A DNA stretch of 49,332 nucleotides from Erysipelotrichaceae bacterium (GTDB lineage: Bacteria; Bacillota_I; Bacilli_A; Erysipelotrichales; Erysipelotrichaceae): positions 1 to 49,332 of the forward strand of contig JAFRBQ010000005.1 in NCBI GenBank assembly GCA_017404785.1, written 5' to 3'. Position 1 is the stretch's first letter. The number at the start of each line of letters is the position of its first letter. The notes beneath the pieces are model-generated. The model searched no databases and had not been told where the DNA came from. It was given only the letters and a program-made list of their open reading frames with translations. Of this stretch, positions 41,505 through 49,332 are shown piece after piece. Made by a program: the position numbers and the translations under genes.

Positions 41505-43771
41505 TATTTGAACTCCACGATCGTGACCGCACTTCCGCCATCATAATAATCGCCGTCTTTGAATGATTTGACATAGGAAAGCTTCTTCATCCGGTTGCGA
41601 AGTGCAGTTCTCAACATCCCTGTACCTATGCCATGGATGACTTTTACGGTAGACATGTGTGAAGCATTGGCTTTGTCGAGATATTCTTCCATCATGACAA
41701 GTCCATCCTCAACTCTTTCACCGACAAGATTGATCTCGCCCGGAACGCGTTTATAGGACTTGGAGATGACCCTGGTCTCCTGTTTTTTGATCTTAGGCAT
41801 CAGAGTAAGATCGTTAAGTTTAGCCTTGACAGTCAAACCTCTGATCGCGATCGTTACTGTGTCATTGTTTATGGCACTGATCACTCCGATCTGTTCATTG
41901 TCCTTGATCCTGACATTGTCCCCTACGCTGAATTCTACCTTTTCTTCCTTTGTATCTTCAGTTTTCAGTTCTTCGATCTGCGTTACGATCTTCTTTGCTT
42001 CTTCCTTGTTGTCCTTTATATCATCAAGTTTTTCATTGGCTTTGGAAAGAATATCTGAAAGTTCATCATTCAGTTTCTTTTCATAATCCGCCTTGAGTTT
42101 TTCCTTTGCAGCTTCAAATTCTGAAAGCTTATCCTGATACTGTTTATGAAGATCTTCATATTCCTTTTTCTGAACGTTGAGTTCATCCTTGAGGATCTCG
42201 TTTTCTTCGATCTGCTTGGAAAGCTTATCAAGCAGTTCTTCCTGTTCGCTCTTGTTTTTGACAAGATAGTTCTTGGCATTTTCGATCAGATCGGGATCAT
42301 CGATATAGCGCGAAGCGATCTCCAGGGCATTGGATGAACCGACGGAGTCTTCCAGATATCTGTAGGTCGGAGTAAGTGTTTCCATATTGAAACCGACGGA
42401 AGAAAGAAGGATCTCTTCATCCTTGTATGAATAGTTCTTTATATCGTCAAAATGAGTCGTGATTATGAATTTTGAACCCAATTCCTTGATCTTGTCGAGT
42501 ATCGCCAGAGATATAGCCTGAGCTTCTTTGGGATCAGTTCCGGAGATCAGTTCATCGATCAGAATCAGACTTCTTTCATCGGCATTTTTAAGGATGCTGT
42601 TGATATTTGAAATATGTGCCGAGAAAGTTGAAAGTGAATCTTCAATCGACTGATTGTCATCGATATCCACAAAAATGTCTTTATAGATCGGAACTTCGGC
42701 TTTTGAAGCGATTATAGGCATGCCAAGATAAGTCATCAGGATCGAAAGTCCAATGGCTTTAAGCGAGACAGTCTTGCCTCCGGTGTTTGATCCGGAAATG
42801 ACGATGCCCTGATATGGAGCGTATAGTCTGTAGGAATTGGAGACGACTTTTTTAGGATCGATCAGAGGATGACAGAGATCGCTGAAGCTGAAGTATTCAC
42901 CTTCACAAAGATCTCCGATGATGCCGTTGCAGCTGTAGCCATAGCGGGCTTTGGCATAGATCACACACAGATTGAGCAGACATTCAAAATTGTAGCTGTA
43001 CTGTTCGCTTATAGAAGCTACAAGATAGGAAAGATGCTGAAGAATCCTGACTATCTCATCTTCTCTGTCATGCATCAAAGATATCTTGCGGTTGTTTCCT
43101 TCAATAAAGCTCTGAGGTTCGACATAATATGCCAGTCCGCTGGAGCTTGATCCATAGGTATAACCCTGATATTTGTTTTTATCAGAGCTCTTGATCAGGA
43201 AAGTGATTCGATCGTTTCTAAGATAGATCGATGTTTCCTGAAGAGAACCCATATGTCGGTCAATGAAACTGTGAGCTCTGTTGTAGAGATCCTTTTCACA
43301 GGCCTCAAGTTCGCGATTGATGCTTTTGAGCTTGTCTGAAGCATCATCCTTGACCTCTCCTGAATTGTCTATGCAGTTTTCGATCTGTCTGAAGATCTCT
43401 TCGTTGATATTGAGTGAATCTGAATAATCCCTGATGGAAAGTTCCGGATCATATTTAGTGAACTGTTTCTTGATCCGGTTGCAGTGATTATGAAAGACCA
43501 GGATATTCTTCAGTTCGATGCCGCTGAGCATGATGTTCTTGTCGGCCTTCTGTAAAAGCGCATCAACATTGTATATGCCATCAAAGCTGAAGGATTCGTT
43601 CCTGTTGAGCAGATCAAGAAATTCGGCTGTCTCCTTTGCATTTTTTCTGATCTTGAGCGGATTGAAAGATACTTCTTCGCTCAATATAAAAGATTTTGCT
43701 TCAGCGATCGAAGCAAATTCTCCTATTCTTTCTTTTATTACATGCAGATCAAGATTGTTGTAATCAGTCAT
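41504..43771 (-). CDS. mutS2: MutS2 family protein with Smr domain
   Basis: A 755-residue ATPase that in Bacillota acts on collided ribosomes or branched DNA. Core and clamp helices fill residues 1-290; the ATPase has Walker A GSNTGGKTVSLKAIGL near residue 335 and LILIDELISGTDPKE; a charged coiled coil is at 510-620; the C-terminal Smr nuclease domain has VKVIHGIGTGMLRTALR. An in-frame TTG lies upstream, but the ATG at 43771 matches homologues and overlaps the cvpA stop by eight bases. In Bacillus polX intervenes; it is absent here. Confidence 0.95.
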   Translation of the reverse strand: MTDYNNLDLHVIKERIGEFASIAEAKSFILSEEVSFNPLKIRKNAKETAEFLDLLNRNESFSFDGIYNVDALLQKADKNIMLSGIELKNILVFHNHCNRIKKQFTKYDPELSIRDYSDSLNINEEIFRQIENCIDNSGEVKDDASDKLKSINRELEACEKDLYNRAHSFIDRHMGSLQETSIYLRNDRITFLIKSSDKNKYQGYTYGSSSSGLAYYVEPQSFIEGNNRKISLMHDREDEIVRILQHLSYLVASISEQYSYNFECLLNLCVIYAKARYGYSCNGIIGDLCEGEYFSFSDLCHPLIDPKKVVSNSYRLYAPYQGIVISGSNTGGKTVSLKAIGLSILMTYLGMPIIASKAEVPIYKDIFVDIDDNQSIEDSLSTFSAHISNINSILKNADERSLILIDELISGTDPKEAQAISLAILDKIKELGSKFIITTHFDDIKNYSYKDEEILLSSVGFNMETLTPTYRYLEDSVGSSNALEIASRYIDDPDLIENAKNYLVKNKSEQEELLDKLSKQIEENEILKDELNVQKKEYEDLHKQYQDKLSEFEAAKEKLKADYEKKLNDELSDILSKANEKLDDIKDNKEEAKKIVTQIEELKTEDTKEEKVEFSVGDNVRIKDNEQIGVISAINNDTVTIAIRGLTVKAKLNDLTLMPKIKKQETRVISKSYKRVPGEINLVGERVEDGLVMMEEYLDKANASHMSTVKVIHGIGTGMLRTALRNRMKKLSYVKSFKDGDYYDGGSAVTIVEFK

Positions 43772-44399
43772 TCTTATGTTCAATGATCCACTGTTTCAGA
43801 TCTTCACGGTATGATTCGATATCGAATTCCGAAATGTTTTCATCAAGTTTGTAGGAACCGATCTGTTTCATAACATAGTTGAGAGCCTTATCAGAATAAG
43901 TTGAGATCAGTTTCAGGACTGTTCCCTCTCTTATTTCTTCGCCATTCTTGATTATCGGCAATGAACACAGCATCGATAAAGACAGAACAACGATCGTCGC
44001 ATTGATGAAACCGAAGACTGCGCCAAGGATCTGGTTGAAATGCCCGATGACCGGGATCTTGTTCATTGATTTAAGAAGCAGCGAAATAAAGACATATACG
44101 AGCTTGAGCAAAAGGAAGATCAAAAGAAAATAGATCACGATATTGACGATGCTGTTGAGGTTGAGCATGTCGCTCAACATCTGATACTGACCGCCGGTCA
44201 GCTTCCCCAGATCGATGATCGGAAAGACTGAAGCCAGGACCGGTGAAAGAAACCAGGAAACGCCAAGGGCTAAAGCTGTATAGATCAGACTGATCAGCTC
44301 ATATAAAAAGCCTTTCTTGTAGCCGATAAAAATAAAGACAAGATAAAGCGCAAAAATAAAGATATTGATATAAATAAAAAATTCCTTTGGTATGTTCAT
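43764..44399 (-). CDS. CvpA family membrane protein
   Basis: A 211-residue protein with about four membrane segments (residues 8-26, 32-52, 82-107, 126-148) and a hydrophilic tail, the CvpA pattern. GYKKGFLYELISLIYTALAL and the GAVFGFINATIVV segment are characteristic. The exact role is unsettled; E. coli CvpA affects colicin V export and bile tolerance. It has no Shine-Dalgarno sequence; TAGAAT ends six bases before the ATG, predicting a leaderless transcript that also carries mutS2 and uvrC. Confidence 0.85.
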   Translation of the reverse strand: MNIPKEFFIYINIFIFALYLVFIFIGYKKGFLYELISLIYTALALGVSWFLSPVLASVFPIIDLGKLTGGQYQMLSDMLNLNSIVNIVIYFLLIFLLLKLVYVFISLLLKSMNKIPVIGHFNQILGAVFGFINATIVVLSLSMLCSLPIIKNGEEIREGTVLKLISTYSDKALNYVMKQIGSYKLDENISEFDIESYREDLKQWIIEHKND

Positions 44400-44405
44400 A
44401 TTTAA

Positions 44406-44446
44406 ATTCTATCGCAATTAGAAATATAAACCAACTTTGATATACT
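44406..44446. promoter_or_regulatory. Overlapping divergent promoters for cvpA and rnhC
   Basis: Minus strand: TTGGTT (44434-44429), a 17-base spacer, TAGAAT (44411-44406), then six bases to the cvpA ATG at 44399. Plus strand: TTAGAA (44418-44423), a 17-base spacer, TATACT (44441-44446), then six bases to the rnhC ATG at 44453. The promoters interleave, and both starts lack Shine-Dalgarno sequences, the same layout as at nusB. Confidence 0.6.
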
Positions 44447-44452
44447 TATTAT

Positions 44453-45310
44453 ATGGGCAATTTTTCGTTCAAACTTGATGATGAAAAGATCCTTAAACTT
44501 AAGGAAGCTTTTAAGGAATATATAAAACCGAACAGCAATGAATATGTCGATACCTTCATTCAGAAGGAAGATCTGACAATCACGATCTATAAATCCAATA
44601 AAGTCGTTTTTCAGGGCAATGATGCCTTCTTTTATGCTCAGGCCTATATCGATGTCAAGAAAAGTCGCCAGGCCGGATCGGATGAAGTCGGGACTGGCGA
44701 TGCGTTTGGACCGGTCGTTGTCTGTGCGGCCATCGTTGAAGAAAACGACTATGAATTTGTCGAAATGAATCACATAACCGATTCAAAACAGCTCGATGAT
44801 GCCTTTATAAGAAAGATCGGGCCGGAACTCAGGAATCGTTTTAAACATTCCCTGCTCATCCTTGACAATGCGACCTACAACAGAGTCCATGAAAAGGATA
44901 ATCTCAATTCCATAAAGGCTAAGATGCACAACAAGGCTTTTCTGAACATGCTCGATAAAGGATACGATATACCAAAAGCTGCCTACGTCGATCAGTTCTG
45001 TGAAGTAGATGCTTATTTCCGCTATCTTCTTGATGAAGAAAGGATATACCGCGATCTGATCTTCGAGACCAAGGCGGAATCCAAATATCCTGCCGTGGCA
45101 GTCGGATCGATGATCTCAAGATACGCTTTTCTTGAATATATGGATAAACTTGATCAGAAATACGGCATAGAGTTCCACAGAGGCTCGTCAGACCCTGATG
45201 GCATACGGAAGGATACGGAAGTATTCATTTCCAAATTCGGGCTTAACGAGCTTAAAAATGTGGCTAAACTGCATTTCAAGAATTTTGAATCATATAATGT
45301 AAAACTATAG
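44453..45310 (+). CDS. rnhC: Ribonuclease HIII
   Basis: A 285-residue enzyme that removes RNA from RNA-DNA hybrids. The N-terminal TBP-like substrate-binding domain (about 1-75) is followed by the catalytic domain: AGSDEVGTGDAFGPVVV (first acidic pair), ITDSKQLDD, and YVDQFCEVD. The N-terminal domain and the glycine-rich motif distinguish it from RNase HII. It starts at a predicted leaderless ATG, divergent from cvpA, as in Bacillus where rnhC and cvpA are neighbours. Confidence 0.95.
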   Translation: MGNFSFKLDDEKILKLKEAFKEYIKPNSNEYVDTFIQKEDLTITIYKSNKVVFQGNDAFFYAQAYIDVKKSRQAGSDEVGTGDAFGPVVVCAAIVEENDYEFVEMNHITDSKQLDDAFIRKIGPELRNRFKHSLLILDNATYNRVHEKDNLNSIKAKMHNKAFLNMLDKGYDIPKAAYVDQFCEVDAYFRYLLDEERIYRDLIFETKAESKYPAVAVGSMISRYAFLEYMDKLDQKYGIEFHRGSSDPDGIRKDTEVFISKFGLNELKNVAKLHFKNFESYNVKL

Positions 45311-45313
45311 ATG

Positions 45314-45319
45314 TATAAT
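45314..45319 (+). promoter_or_regulatory. -10 element upstream of proS
   Basis: A perfect TATAAT lies four bases after the rnhC stop and 25 bases before the proS ATG. No good -35 hexamer was seen. No T-box leader precedes proS, unlike the other three synthetase genes in the window. Confidence 0.4.
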
Positions 45320-45344
45320 AACTTAGGTTGAAAGGAAGATCGAT

Positions 45345-47021
45345 ATGAAATTAAAGAACGCATATTTCTATACACTCAGAGAAGATGCCCGCGATGAAGA
45401 TTCAGTAAGCGGAAATCTTCTGGTAAAAGCCGGCTATATCAAGAAGACTTCAGCTGGTGTTTATATGATGCTGCCACTTGGACTAAGAGTTCAGAACAAA
45501 GTCGAAGATATCATCAGAAAGCACATGAATGAAGCCGGTGCACAGGAAGTCAAAATGCCTGCTTTGATCGCTGCCGAATACTACGAGGATTCAGGAAGAA
45601 TGAAAGGCTTTGGTCCTTCGATCTTCAAGCTGAAAGACAGAAACAACAAGGATATGGTCTTAGGCCCGACACATGAGGAACTTTTTGCCTATGCAGCCAA
45701 ATCCCATATCCATTCCTACAAGAACATGCCTTTCAATCTTTATCAGTTCCAGACCAAATACAGAGATGAACCGCGTGCACGTTTCGGTCTTGTCAGAGTA
45801 AAGGAATTCGTCATGAAAGACGCCTACTCTTTCGATGCGGATGAAAAAGGACTTGATGAATCATACAGGAAAATGTTTGAAGCCTATAAGAAATCATTTG
45901 ATGAAATGGGCATCAATTATCGTATCGTCAAAGCCGATACCGGTGTCATGGGCGGACTTCTTTCCGAAGAATTCCAGGCTATTGCCCCGCTTGGTGAAGA
46001 TACTCTGGTCTATTGCGATGACTGCGGCTATTCTTCAAACCTCGAAGTAGGAAAAGTTGTAAGAGCCTCAAAGACATATACTGAAGAACCTAAGGAAAAG
46101 AATCTTGTCGAAACTCCGCATTGCGAAACGATCGAAGATGTAGCCAAATATCTCAAAATGGATATGAAGGATACGGTCAAGGCTCTGCTTATGAATGTTG
46201 ACGGTGAATTTGTGGTGTTCTTCATTAACGGCGAAAGAGAACTCAATGAATCAAAAGTTTTAAAACTGTTGAGCGCATCAGAGATCAATTTCGCGGATGA
46301 CGAACTTATCGCCACCAGCAACGCCGTTCCTGGCTATTGCGGACCGATCGGTCTTAACTGCAAGGTCGTTGTCGATGAAGAAGTTCTGGAAATGCGTAAC
46401 TTCTGCTGCGGAGCCAACCAGAAAGGCTATCACTATATAAATGCCAATCCTGGCGATATCAGCTATGATGTTGTGGGAGATATCACCAATACAAAAGACG
46501 GCGATCTCTGCCCTGTTTGTGGAAGACCGCTTAAATTCACCAAAGGCATCGAGATCGGCAATACCTTCAAGCTTGGAACCAAGTATTCCAAGGCTATGGG
46601 TCTACAGTATGCCGATGTTGAAAACAAACTTCAGGATGTCTGGATGGGTTCCTATGGTATAGGGCTTGGTAGAACGATGGCTGCCATCGTTGAACAGTCC
46701 CATGATGATAAAGGAATCATCTGGCCGGAAAACATCGCTCCATATAAAGCCATCATCCTGATCATGTCTACCAAGGACGAAACTCAATGCAGGATCGCCA
46801 ATGAACTCTATGATACTCTGACCTCTTCTGGCATTGAATGTATCCTTGATGACCGCGATGAGAGGCCTGGTGTCAAATTCAACGATTCGGATCTGATCGG
46901 TATTCCATACCGTGTAACTGTCGGCAAGAAAGCAGCTGACGGAATCCTGGAATTCAAGAAGAGAGATGCACAGGATCCTGAAGAGCTGAGTATTGAGGAA
47001 GTAATAAACAGATTGAAATAA
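45345..47021 (+). CDS. proS: Prolyl-tRNA synthetase (bacterial type, with editing domain)
   Basis: A 558-residue class II synthetase. The N-terminal catalytic half has KAGYIKKTSAGVYMMLPLG, GPTHEELF and QFQTKYRDEPRARFGLVR (motif 2). The INS editing domain spans roughly 225-380 (HCETIEDVAKYLKMDMKDTVKALLM, given in part). Motif 3 is SYGIGLGRTMAAI, and the anticodon-binding domain ends the protein. AAAGGAAG lies seven bases before the ATG. Length is normal for the bacterial form. Confidence 0.97.
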   Translation: MKLKNAYFYTLREDARDEDSVSGNLLVKAGYIKKTSAGVYMMLPLGLRVQNKVEDIIRKHMNEAGAQEVKMPALIAAEYYEDSGRMKGFGPSIFKLKDRNNKDMVLGPTHEELFAYAAKSHIHSYKNMPFNLYQFQTKYRDEPRARFGLVRVKEFVMKDAYSFDADEKGLDESYRKMFEAYKKSFDEMGINYRIVKADTGVMGGLLSEEFQAIAPLGEDTLVYCDDCGYSSNLEVGKVVRASKTYTEEPKEKNLVETPHCETIEDVAKYLKMDMKDTVKALLMNVDGEFVVFFINGERELNESKVLKLLSASEINFADDELIATSNAVPGYCGPIGLNCKVVVDEEVLEMRNFCCGANQKGYHYINANPGDISYDVVGDITNTKDGDLCPVCGRPLKFTKGIEIGNTFKLGTKYSKAMGLQYADVENKLQDVWMGSYGIGLGRTMAAIVEQSHDDKGIIWPENIAPYKAIILIMSTKDETQCRIANELYDTLTSSGIECILDDRDERPGVKFNDSDLIGIPYRVTVGKKAADGILEFKKRDAQDPEELSIEEVINRLK

Positions 47022-47057
47022 TGCCATGGAATTATCCATGGCATTTTCTTTTATTTT
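47020..47057. terminator. Terminator between proS and thrS
   Basis: AATGCCATGGA (47020-47030) and TCCATGGCATT (47035-47045) form an 11-bp stem with a 4-nt loop, followed by TTCTTTTATTTTC on the plus strand. It overlaps the proS stop codon and serves proS; its T-run on the minus side is weaker. Confidence 0.85.
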
Positions 47058-48802
47058 CTTTCTTTGATCTCTTCTGCGATTCTTTCTGCAAATTCATTTA
47101 GACTCACTGATTCGGAACCTTCAACTCCATAGCGGCGGATATTGACAGTGTTATTTTCAACTTCGCTGTCACCCACGACCAACTGATATGGGATCTTGTT
47201 CATCTGAGCTTCTCTGATCTTATATCCCAGTTTTTCATTTCTGGCATCGACATGAACTCTGACGCCCTTTTCTTTCAGAACTTCGCATACTTTGTATGCA
47301 TAATCGGTATGTTTTTCAAAATGTACAGGAATGATTACGACCTGCTTTGGTGATAACCAGGTTGGGAATACACCTTTTGTCTCTTCGATGAGATATGCGG
47401 TAAAGCGATCGAATGTACCGAATATCGCTCTATGAAGAACGACCGGCGTAGCCTTTTCACCATTGGAATCGATATAATTCAATTCAAATCTCCTAGGAAG
47501 GAGGAAGTCTAGCTGGCAGGTAGAAAGCGTTATTTCCGGACCGATAGCCGGCTTAACTTCGACGTCAAGTTTAGGACCATAGAAGGCTGCTTCACCTATT
47601 GCTTCAAAGTAATCAACGTTCAACGAATTCAGAACATCACGCAGTTTGGCTTCAGCTTCATTCCACATCTGATCATCATCAAAGTACTTTTCCTTGTCTT
47701 CTGGATCACGAAGTGAGAGTCTGAACTTATAGTTCTTGATGCCGAAATCATGGTAGACATCCAGAATGAGCGTTACGACTTTCTTGAATTCATCGGCGAT
47801 CTGATCAGGGGTGACAAACAGGTGTGCATCATTCTGGCACATGCATCTTACTCTTTCAAGTCCCTTGACAGCGCCAGATGCCTCATAACGGAAGTCGGTT
47901 GCAAATTCACCGATCCTTACAGGCATATCACGATATGAATGAAGTTTATTCTTGTATATCAGCATGTGATGCGGACAGTTCATCGGTCTTAAGACGAACT
48001 CTTCATTTTCCACTTTCATCATCGGGAACATATTGTCCTTGTAGTGATCCCAGTGTCCGGAAGTCTTATAGAGATCTACCGTACCGACACATGGCGTATA
48101 GACATGTTCATAACCGAGTTTCTGTTCCTTTTCGTAGATGTAGTTTTCCAGCTGTTTTCTGATGATCGCACCATTTGGCAGCCACATCGGCATACCTGAT
48201 CCGACCAGGACATGAGACATGAACAGTTCCTGTTCCTTGCCGATCTTGCGGTGATCACGCTGTTTTGCTTCTTCAAGTTCCTGCAGATAGGCATTGAGAT
48301 CTTCTTCATTGTAGAAGGCAACACCATAGATCCTCTGCAGCATCTTGTTCTTGGCATCGTTTTTCCAGTAGGCACCGGAATATTTGATCAGCTTGAAGAA
48401 TTTGATTTCCTTGACTGATTCAACGTGTGGACCTCGGCAAAGATCGGTAAAGTCACCCTGCGAATAGCAGGAGATGACAGTTGTATCATCCATATTGTTT
48501 ATAAGATCGATCTTGTATTCATCATTCTTGAACATTTCAAGAGCTTCTTCTCTTGTGAGTTCTCTTCTTACGATCCTTTTGCCGTCTTTGGCGATCTTCT
48601 TCATTTCCTTTTCAAGTCTAGGCAGATCTTCATCCTTGATTACATCTTCACCCAGATCGATATCATAATAAAAACCGTCATCGATTACCGGTCCGACCCA
48701 GAATTTGGCGTGTGGATAAAGATGCTGGACAGCCTGTGCCAGAAGATGGGCACACGAGTGATTCAGGATATTTAGTTTTTCGTCTTCTTTAATATTGATC
48801 AT
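47051..48802 (-). CDS. thrS: Threonyl-tRNA synthetase lacking the TGS domain
   Basis: A 583-residue class II synthetase. It starts almost directly at the N2 editing domain (ILNHSCAHLLAQAV near residue 10; CRGPHVESV), so the roughly 60-residue N-terminal TGS domain of the usual 640-residue enzyme is missing. The catalytic zinc ligands are conserved: Cys in RPMNCPHHM, His in QNDAHLF and His in VVLHRAIFG. The anticodon-binding domain closes the protein. AAAGGGG five bases before the ATG at 48802 sets the start, and a T-box terminator lies just upstream, leaving no room for a TGS domain. Confidence 0.95.
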   Translation of the reverse strand: MINIKEDEKLNILNHSCAHLLAQAVQHLYPHAKFWVGPVIDDGFYYDIDLGEDVIKDEDLPRLEKEMKKIAKDGKRIVRRELTREEALEMFKNDEYKIDLINNMDDTTVISCYSQGDFTDLCRGPHVESVKEIKFFKLIKYSGAYWKNDAKNKMLQRIYGVAFYNEEDLNAYLQELEEAKQRDHRKIGKEQELFMSHVLVGSGMPMWLPNGAIIRKQLENYIYEKEQKLGYEHVYTPCVGTVDLYKTSGHWDHYKDNMFPMMKVENEEFVLRPMNCPHHMLIYKNKLHSYRDMPVRIGEFATDFRYEASGAVKGLERVRCMCQNDAHLFVTPDQIADEFKKVVTLILDVYHDFGIKNYKFRLSLRDPEDKEKYFDDDQMWNEAEAKLRDVLNSLNVDYFEAIGEAAFYGPKLDVEVKPAIGPEITLSTCQLDFLLPRRFELNYIDSNGEKATPVVLHRAIFGTFDRFTAYLIEETKGVFPTWLSPKQVVIIPVHFEKHTDYAYKVCEVLKEKGVRVHVDARNEKLGYKIREAQMNKIPYQLVVGDSEVENNTVNIRRYGVEGSESVSLNEFAERIAEEIKERK

Positions 48803-49012
48803 ATATTCCCCTTTCAAAATAAAAAGGTGGATACAAGGGCGCCAGTGCGCGGTACCACCTTATCTTATAACTTGAACTCTTAACGCGAGCAACGTCAAGC
48901 CATTACGGTTGAAACTCATAAGTAGTAATCCTTATACAGTCTGATCATTTACACCAACCATGATCTCTCTATAAGACTTCAATATCAGGATCTTGTCTTA
49001 TTCAATGTATCT
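48803..49012 (-). promoter_or_regulatory. T-box riboswitch of thrS
   Basis: On the minus strand AAGGTGGTACCGCGC lies at 48861-48847. AAGGTGG (48861-48855) can pair with CCACCTT (48830-48824), followed by TTTATTTT, to form the terminator. Stem I contains GAGAGATCATGGTTGGTG. Two adjacent ACT codons (48926-48924 and 48923-48921) are candidate threonine specifiers. The leader matches the tRNA-Thr logic of T-box control. Confidence 0.9.
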
Positions 49013-49018
49013 AAAAAT

Positions 49019-49047
49019 ATTATAGAGACATAAAGTTTATTTTTCAA
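49019..49047 (-). promoter_or_regulatory. Promoter of the thrS T-box leader
   Basis: On the minus strand TTGAAA (49047-49042) and TATAAT (49024-49019) are separated by exactly 17 bases. This is the best consensus promoter in the window and places the transcript start near 49012. Confidence 0.75.
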
Positions 49048-49052
49048 ATAAT

Positions 49053-49076
49053 AAAAAAAGAAGCATTAAGCTTCTT
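49053..49076 (-). terminator. Terminator of the Lys/Ala-rich protein gene
   Basis: On the minus strand AAGAAGC (49076-49070) and GCTTCTT (49064-49058) form a 7-bp stem with a 5-nt loop, followed by a run of T. It overlaps the stop codon of the gene and precedes the thrS promoter. Confidence 0.8.
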
Positions 49077-49332
49077 ATTTCTTAGCAGTTGCTTTTTTAG
49101 CAGGTGCTTTCTTAGCTGGAGCAGCCTTCTTAGCTGGTGCAGCTTTCTTTGCAGGAGCAGCCTTCTTAGCTGGAGCAGCTTTCTTAGCAGCTACTTTCTT
49201 TTCTACAGCTTTCTTAACTGTAGCAACTTTCTTAGCAACAGCCTTCTTGGCAACAGCTTTCTTAGCAGTTGCAACTTTCTTTTCTACAGCTTTCTTAACT
49301 GTAGCAACCTTCTTAGCAACAGCCTTCTTAGC
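49075..49332 (-). CDS. Lys/Ala-rich histone H1-like repetitive protein, 5' end outside the window
   Basis: The final 85 codons of a gene whose start lies beyond the right edge. The translation is almost entirely Ala, Lys, Val and Pro. A 27-residue unit containing KKVATVKKAVEKKVA occurs twice (about residues 7-21 and 34-48 of the visible part), then AAPAKK repeats four times and the protein ends APAKKATAKK. Such tails occur in histone H1-like proteins (chlamydial Hc1, AlgP) and in HU variants with basic tails, and bind DNA non-specifically. Whether a folded domain precedes the tail cannot be seen. Confidence 0.75.
   Translation of the reverse strand, partial: AKKAVAKKVATVKKAVEKKVATAKKAVAKKAVAKKVATVKKAVEKKVAAKKAAPAKKAAPAKKAAPAKKAAPAKKAPAKKATAKK

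Noticed and set aside
44402..44773. 123-codon open frame antisense to rnhC
   Set aside because: It runs against a clear RNase HIII gene and has no ribosome-binding site or family motif.
49080..49332. Tandem repeats that might suggest a CRISPR or satellite array
   Set aside because: The repeats are short, have no unique spacers, and translate into one uninterrupted Lys/Ala-rich frame ending in a stop and terminator.

Overview
The window is an ordinary chromosomal segment of a low-to-moderate GC Gram-positive bacterium of the Bacillota. Gene content (IreB, Spx, YlxM, RecD2, MutS2, RNase HIII, LspA, three T-box leaders, a sortase-style surface protein) and several Bacillus-like gene orders support this. 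Residual details suggest Erysipelotrichia, but that is inference from family resemblance only. No tRNA, rRNA, insertion sequence, prophage or CRISPR array is visible, and no intergenic gap exceeds about 280 bases.

Layout. Bases 211-12595 hold plus-strand genes: a TSCPD protein, lspA, rluD-family, rhomboid protease and dCMP deaminase; then, after one minus-strand DUF5662 gene, nusB-xseA-xseB-ispA-(dxs-like)-recN-xerD-deoB and an FMN split-barrel protein. At about 12.6 kb polarity flips. A near-palindromic sequence resembling a XerC/XerD dif site lies exactly at the flip, followed by a terminator. From 12.7 to 37.3 kb every gene is on the minus strand: HU, nrnA, ackA, ylxM-ftsY-smc, a U32 peptidase, holA-comEC-comEA, a thioester/SpaA surface protein with a small membrane-anchored partner, greA-udk-mltG-DUF1292-ireB-alaS, an ECF S component, recD2, mnmA and spx. 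The right end alternates: trpS (+), rmuC, a small membrane ORF, uvrC, mutS2 and cvpA (-), rnhC and proS (+), thrS (-), and a truncated Lys/Ala-rich histone-like gene (-).

Themes. The genes serve DNA replication and repair (xseAB, recN, holA, smc, recD2, uvrC, mutS2, rnhC, rmuC), chromosome resolution (xerD plus the candidate dif), translation (alaS, trpS, thrS, proS, mnmA, rluD), envelope and secretion (lspA, mltG, ftsY, rhomboid, surface protein) and DNA uptake (comEA, comEC).

Most notable points: (1) the gene at the dxs position is an intact ORF whose thiamine-diphosphate, metal and catalytic residues are almost all replaced, so it looks like a maintained pseudoenzyme; (2) the candidate dif site at the strand switch, 1.6 kb from xerD; (3) five genes at three divergent or head positions have a -10 box only 6-7 nt from the start codon and no Shine-Dalgarno sequence, which predicts leaderless mRNAs; (4) a surface protein ends at a degenerate sorting motif that overlaps the comEA start; (5) Spx carries a Cys-rich tail and ThrRS lacks its TGS domain.
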